The translations under genes were made by a program, and so were the position numbers. Shown one piece after another: positions 4,217 to 6,781 of a stretch of DNA of 6,781 nucleotides. The notes under the pieces are model-generated. The model saw nothing but the letters and a program-made list of their open reading frames with translations. It did no database searches and was not told the origin of the DNA. Location: contig CAKULR010000093.1 in assembly GCA_934667295.1 (NCBI GenBank), forward strand, positions 1 to 6,781, given 5' to 3'. This stretch comes from an uncultured Kiritimatiellota bacterium (GTDB taxonomy: Bacteria > Verrucomicrobiota > Kiritimatiellia > RFP12 > UBA1067). The number at the start of each line of letters is the position of its first letter. Position 1 is the stretch's first letter.

Positions 4217-5632
4217 ATGACACCCAAAGAGAGAATGGCCCTGCCCCCGCAGGAGATGCCCCAGCAGGATCCGGCGGTCCGCGCCCACAACATGAACGAA
4301 GTCGCCCTCGGCTACACGGCCGAGATGGCGCAGCGCGAGGCGACGCGCTGCCTCCAGTGTCCCACCAAGCCCTGCATGCAGGGCTGCCCCGTCGCGATCA
4401 ACATCCCCGGCTTCCTCGCGAAGGCGGCAGCCGGGGACTTCGCGGACGCGCTCAAGATCATCAAGGAAACGTCCCTCCTCCCGGCCGTGTGCGGACGTGT
4501 CTGCCCCCAGGAGAAGCAGTGCCAGAAGTTCTGCACGATGGGCAAGCTCCTCAAGAGCGTGGACAAGGCCGTCGCCATCGGCCGCGTCGAACGCTTCTGC
4601 GCCGACCTCGCGCGCGAGACGAAGACCGAGGAACCCCTCGTCTGCGCCCCGAAGACCGGGAAGCGCGTCGCCGTCATCGGTTCGGGTCCGGCCTCCATCA
4701 CCTGCGCGGCGGACTGCGCGAAGGCCGGGCACGACGTCACGCTGTTCGAGGCGTTCCACAAGTGCGGCGGCGTGCTCGTCTACGGCATCCCCGAATTCCG
4801 GCTCCCGAAGACCATCGTCCAGCACGAGATCGAGGGCCTTGAAAAGATCGGTGTGACGATCGACACGAACTACGTCGTCGGCCATACGCGCAAGCTGCGG
4901 GACCTGATGGAGAAGGACGGTTTCGACGCCGTCTTCGTCGGCACGGGCGCGGGGCTCCCGAAGTTCATGGGCATCGAGGGCGAGAACCTGAACGGCGTCT
5001 TTTCGGCGAACGAGTACCTGACGCGCGCCAACCTCATGAAGGCATACCTCGAAGGCGAGGCGGACACCCCCTTCTGGCACGGGAAGAAGGTCGCCGTCCT
5101 CGGCGGCGGCAACGTCGCGATGGACGCCTCGCGCATGGCCCTGCGGCTCGGCGCGGAGAAGGTCTACCTAATCTACCGCCGCAGCGAGGCCGAGATGCCC
5201 GCCCGCCGCGAAGAGGTCCACCACGCGAAGGAGGAGGGCGTCGAATTCCACCTCCTCGAAAACGCGAAGCGCATCCTCGGCGACGACAAGGGCTCCGTCG
5301 CGGGCATCGAATGCCTCAAGTACGAACTCGGCGAGCCGGACGCCTCCGGGCGCCGTAGCCCGGTCGCGATTCCGGGCAGCGAGTTCACGCTTGACGTCGA
5401 CACCGTCGTCGTCGCCGTCGGCAACGCCTCCAACCCGCTCATCCCCGCGACGACGGAGGGGCTTGAGGTCAACAAGCGCGGCAACATCGTGGTCGATCCC
5501 GAGACGAACATGACGTCCATTCCCGGCGTCTTCGCGGGCGGCGACATCGTGCTCGGCGCCGCCACCGTGATCCTCGCGATGGGCGAGGGACGCCGCGCCG
5601 CCGCCGGCATCAACGCCTACCTCGCCAAGTAG
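4217..5632 (+). CDS. nfnB: NADH-dependent ferredoxin:NADP+ oxidoreductase large subunit, GltD-like
   Basis: Large subunit of NfnAB, carrying the bifurcating FAD, two [4Fe-4S] clusters and the NADP(H) site. The 471-aa protein is full length. An N-terminal iron-sulfur domain has C45, C48, C53 and C57, then C92, C96, C102 and C106. The FAD Rossmann motif is VIGSGPAS at 153-160. A second dinucleotide motif is VLGGGNVAMD at 294-303, followed by RR at 321-322, typical for the NADPH 2'-phosphate. The C-terminal FAD contact is GVFAGGDIV at 437-445. Pipelines often name it glutamate synthase small subunit, but no amidotransferase-bearing GltB subunit is present. The start at 4217 fits the family N-terminus (MTPKER, then DPAVRAHNMNEV), yet no Shine-Dalgarno precedes it. 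Translation probably depends on coupling to nfnA; a later Met at 4235 is less likely. The gene ends 23 nt before the convergent carB stop. Confidence 0.92.
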   Translation: MTPKERMALPPQEMPQQDPAVRAHNMNEVALGYTAEMAQREATRCLQCPTKPCMQGCPVAINIPGFLAKAAAGDFADALKIIKETSLLPAVCGRVCPQEKQCQKFCTMGKLLKSVDKAVAIGRVERFCADLARETKTEEPLVCAPKTGKRVAVIGSGPASITCAADCAKAGHDVTLFEAFHKCGGVLVYGIPEFRLPKTIVQHEIEGLEKIGVTIDTNYVVGHTRKLRDLMEKDGFDAVFVGTGAGLPKFMGIEGENLNGVFSANEYLTRANLMKAYLEGEADTPFWHGKKVAVLGGGNVAMDASRMALRLGAEKVYLIYRRSEAEMPARREEVHHAKEEGVEFHLLENAKRILGDDKGSVAGIECLKYELGEPDASGRRSPVAIPGSEFTLDVDTVVVAVGNASNPLIPATTEGLEVNKRGNIVVDPETNMTSIPGVFAGGDIVLGAATVILAMGEGRRAAAGINAYLAK

Positions 5633-5663
5633 CGGTCCGCCGCAGGAGCGGCGGGCTACCGCT
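5631..5663. terminator. Bidirectional hairpin between convergent nfnB and carB
   Basis: CCGCCGC (5637-5643) pairs with GCGGCGG (5648-5654) around a 4-nt AGGA loop. The stem resumes with AGCGGT (5631-5636) pairing with ACCGCT (5658-5663) after a 3-nt bulge, for 13 bp in all. It overlaps both stop codons. No T tract follows on either strand, so it would be an imperfect intrinsic terminator or a transcript-end protector. Confidence 0.45.
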
Positions 5664-6781
5664 TCAGTTTCCCGTGGTACTCCTGGAGGGTACACACGGA
5701 GAACTCGCCGAAGCGCGTGAAGTCCTCAAGGCCGTGGACGGAGGCCGCGAAGCCCGCGACCGTCGTCGAAATCGGGACGCCGTGGATGATTGCGGCCGCG
5801 CGCATGCGGATGTCGTCCACCATCGCCTCCGCGCCCGGCTCGGAGGTGGAGACGATCCACTGCACGGCCTTGTCGCGGATGAGGTCGAGGACGTTCGGGC
5901 GGCCCCGGCTGATGCGGTAGATGGCGCGCGCCTTGACGCCGTTCTCCCACAGCTTCGTCGAGGTGCCGCGCGTCGCGTAGATCGCGTAGCCCATCTTGTC
6001 GAGCTTCTGCGCGAGCGGCACGACGGCGTCCTTGTCCTCGTCCTTGACGGCGAGGAAGAGATTCCCCTTCGCGGGGATGCGGCTGCCGGACGCGAGCTGG
6101 CTCTTGAAGAACGCGATGCTGGAGTCGGCGTCGATGGCCATCACCTCGCCCGTGGACTTCATCTCCGGCGTGAGCGTGATGTCCACGCCGGGGAACTTCA
6201 CGAACGGGAAGACCGCCTCCTTCACGCAGGTGTACGGCAGCGCCACCTCCTGCGTGAAGCCGATGTCCGCCAGCTTCTCGCCCGCCATGCAGCGCGCGGC
6301 GTAGTCCGCAAGCGGCGCGCCGATCGCCTTCGAGACGAACGGGATCGTGCGCGAGGCGCGCGGGTTGACCTCGATCATCCAGATCGTCTGGTCGCCGTCC
6401 GGCGCCTGCGTGACGGCGAGCTGCAGGTTCATGAGCCCCACGACGTGCAGACGCTTCGCGAACTCGTGCGCGAGGCGCCGCACTTCGGCGAGCGTCTTCG
6501 GCGCGAGCGACATCGGCGGCGTCACGGAGGCGGAGTCGCCCGAGTGGCAACCGGCAGGTTCGACGTGTTCGAGGATGGCGCCGACGACCGTCGTCTCGCC
6601 GTCCGCGACGCAATCGACATCCAGCTCGATCGCGTGGTCGAGGAACTTGTCGATGAGGATGGGCTTGCCCTCTGCGGCGCGCACCGCCTCCTCCACGTAC
6701 TTGACGAGGTACTTCTCCTTGTAGACGATCGCCATGCCGCGCCCGCCCCGGACGAAGCTCGGGCGCACGAGGACGGGGTAG
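5656..6781 (-). CDS. carB: Carbamoyl-phosphate synthase large subunit, C-terminal part (5' end outside window)
   Basis: CarB makes carbamoyl phosphate from bicarbonate, ATP and ammonia supplied by the CarA glutaminase, for pyrimidine and arginine synthesis in the cytosol. The 374 complete codons here align with about the last third of the roughly 1,070-residue enzyme, from near E. coli residue 710. The second ATP-grasp (carbamate kinase) half is intact: RPSFVRGGRGM (6-16), HSGDSA (79-84) and EVNPRASRT (137-145, metal-binding E and N). PEMKSTGEVM (205-214) leads into the C-terminal MGS-like allosteric domain (about 240-374). The frame is open to the window edge and the remaining N-terminal two thirds should lie beyond 6781. 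The GTG at 6766-6768 is an internal valine, not a start. The gene converges on nfnB. No carA is visible, so operon partners would lie upstream on the minus strand. Confidence 0.97.
   Translation of the reverse strand, partial: YPVLVRPSFVRGGRGMAIVYKEKYLVKYVEEAVRAAEGKPILIDKFLDHAIELDVDCVADGETTVVGAILEHVEPAGCHSGDSASVTPPMSLAPKTLAEVRRLAHEFAKRLHVVGLMNLQLAVTQAPDGDQTIWMIEVNPRASRTIPFVSKAIGAPLADYAARCMAGEKLADIGFTQEVALPYTCVKEAVFPFVKFPGVDITLTPEMKSTGEVMAIDADSSIAFFKSQLASGSRIPAKGNLFLAVKDEDKDAVVPLAQKLDKMGYAIYATRGTSTKLWENGVKARAIYRISRGRPNVLDLIRDKAVQWIVSTSEPGAEAMVDDIRMRAAAIIHGVPISTTVAGFAASVHGLEDFTRFGEFSVCTLQEYHGKLKR

Noticed and set aside
3301..4842. 513-codon plus-strand frame overlapping nfnA and nfnB
   Set aside because: The R/P/H/G-rich product is typical of an off-frame reading of GC-rich DNA and overlaps two well-supported genes.
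3185..5080. 631-codon minus-strand frame, the longest open frame in the window
   Set aside because: It lies opposite nfnA, nfnB and part of the repeat array. The product is low-complexity R/D/A/V/H and no domain is recognisable, whereas both plus-strand frames have cofactor and cysteine motifs.
4217..5632. Glutamate synthase small subunit (gltD)
   Set aside because: Homology is real, but there is no large amidotransferase subunit, and the gene follows an NfnA-type FAD/[2Fe-2S] partner in the standard Nfn order.
6766..6768. GTG as a start codon for the minus-strand gene
   Set aside because: The frame continues to the window edge with Y-P-V-L before it, matching the interior of CarB, so this is an internal valine.

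Overview
This 6.8 kb window carries four housekeeping metabolic genes and one unidentified gene in a less ordinary intergenic setting. The metabolic genes are GC-rich, with a strong third-position G/C bias and mostly purine-rich Shine-Dalgarno sites. Together, an NADP-type glutamate dehydrogenase, a bifurcating ferredoxin/NAD(P)H transhydrogenase (Nfn type) and a separate large carbamoyl-phosphate synthase subunit suggest an anaerobic, probably fermentative bacterium. The unidentified protein vaguely recalls hypothetical proteins of gut Verrucomicrobiota/Kiritimatiellota/Lentisphaerota, but the taxon cannot be fixed from this sequence.

Layout: 1-254 is a leader with a G-free opening, three TGTAAA boxes about three helical turns apart and a small hairpin. 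255-1628 (+) is gdhA, closed by a perfect 17-bp terminator hairpin at 1707-1746. 1747-2247 has no convincing gene. It holds a 15-bp tandem duplication, an extended -10 promoter with a perfect TATAAT, a segment of about 180 nt that can fold into nested stems ending at a T6 run, and a 10-bp direct repeat of period 16. 2248-3120 (+) encodes a 290-aa basic protein of unknown function whose last codons run into a degenerate CCAATAG-type array of about 15-16 bp period (3097-3256). A second extended -10 (TGGTATACT) precedes 3344-5632 (+), a two-gene operon called nfnA-nfnB. Its end faces the 3' end of carB (minus strand, 5' end cut by the window edge) across a hairpin shared by both stop codons.

The metabolic genes fit together. 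NfnAB couples NADH plus reduced ferredoxin to NADPH formation, GdhA can use NADPH to fix ammonia into glutamate, and CarB uses glutamine-derived nitrogen for carbamoyl phosphate. The part most likely to hide something undescribed is 1993-3256: a promoter, a possible structured RNA, an orphan basic protein and a repeat array that supplies the protein's C-terminal codons.
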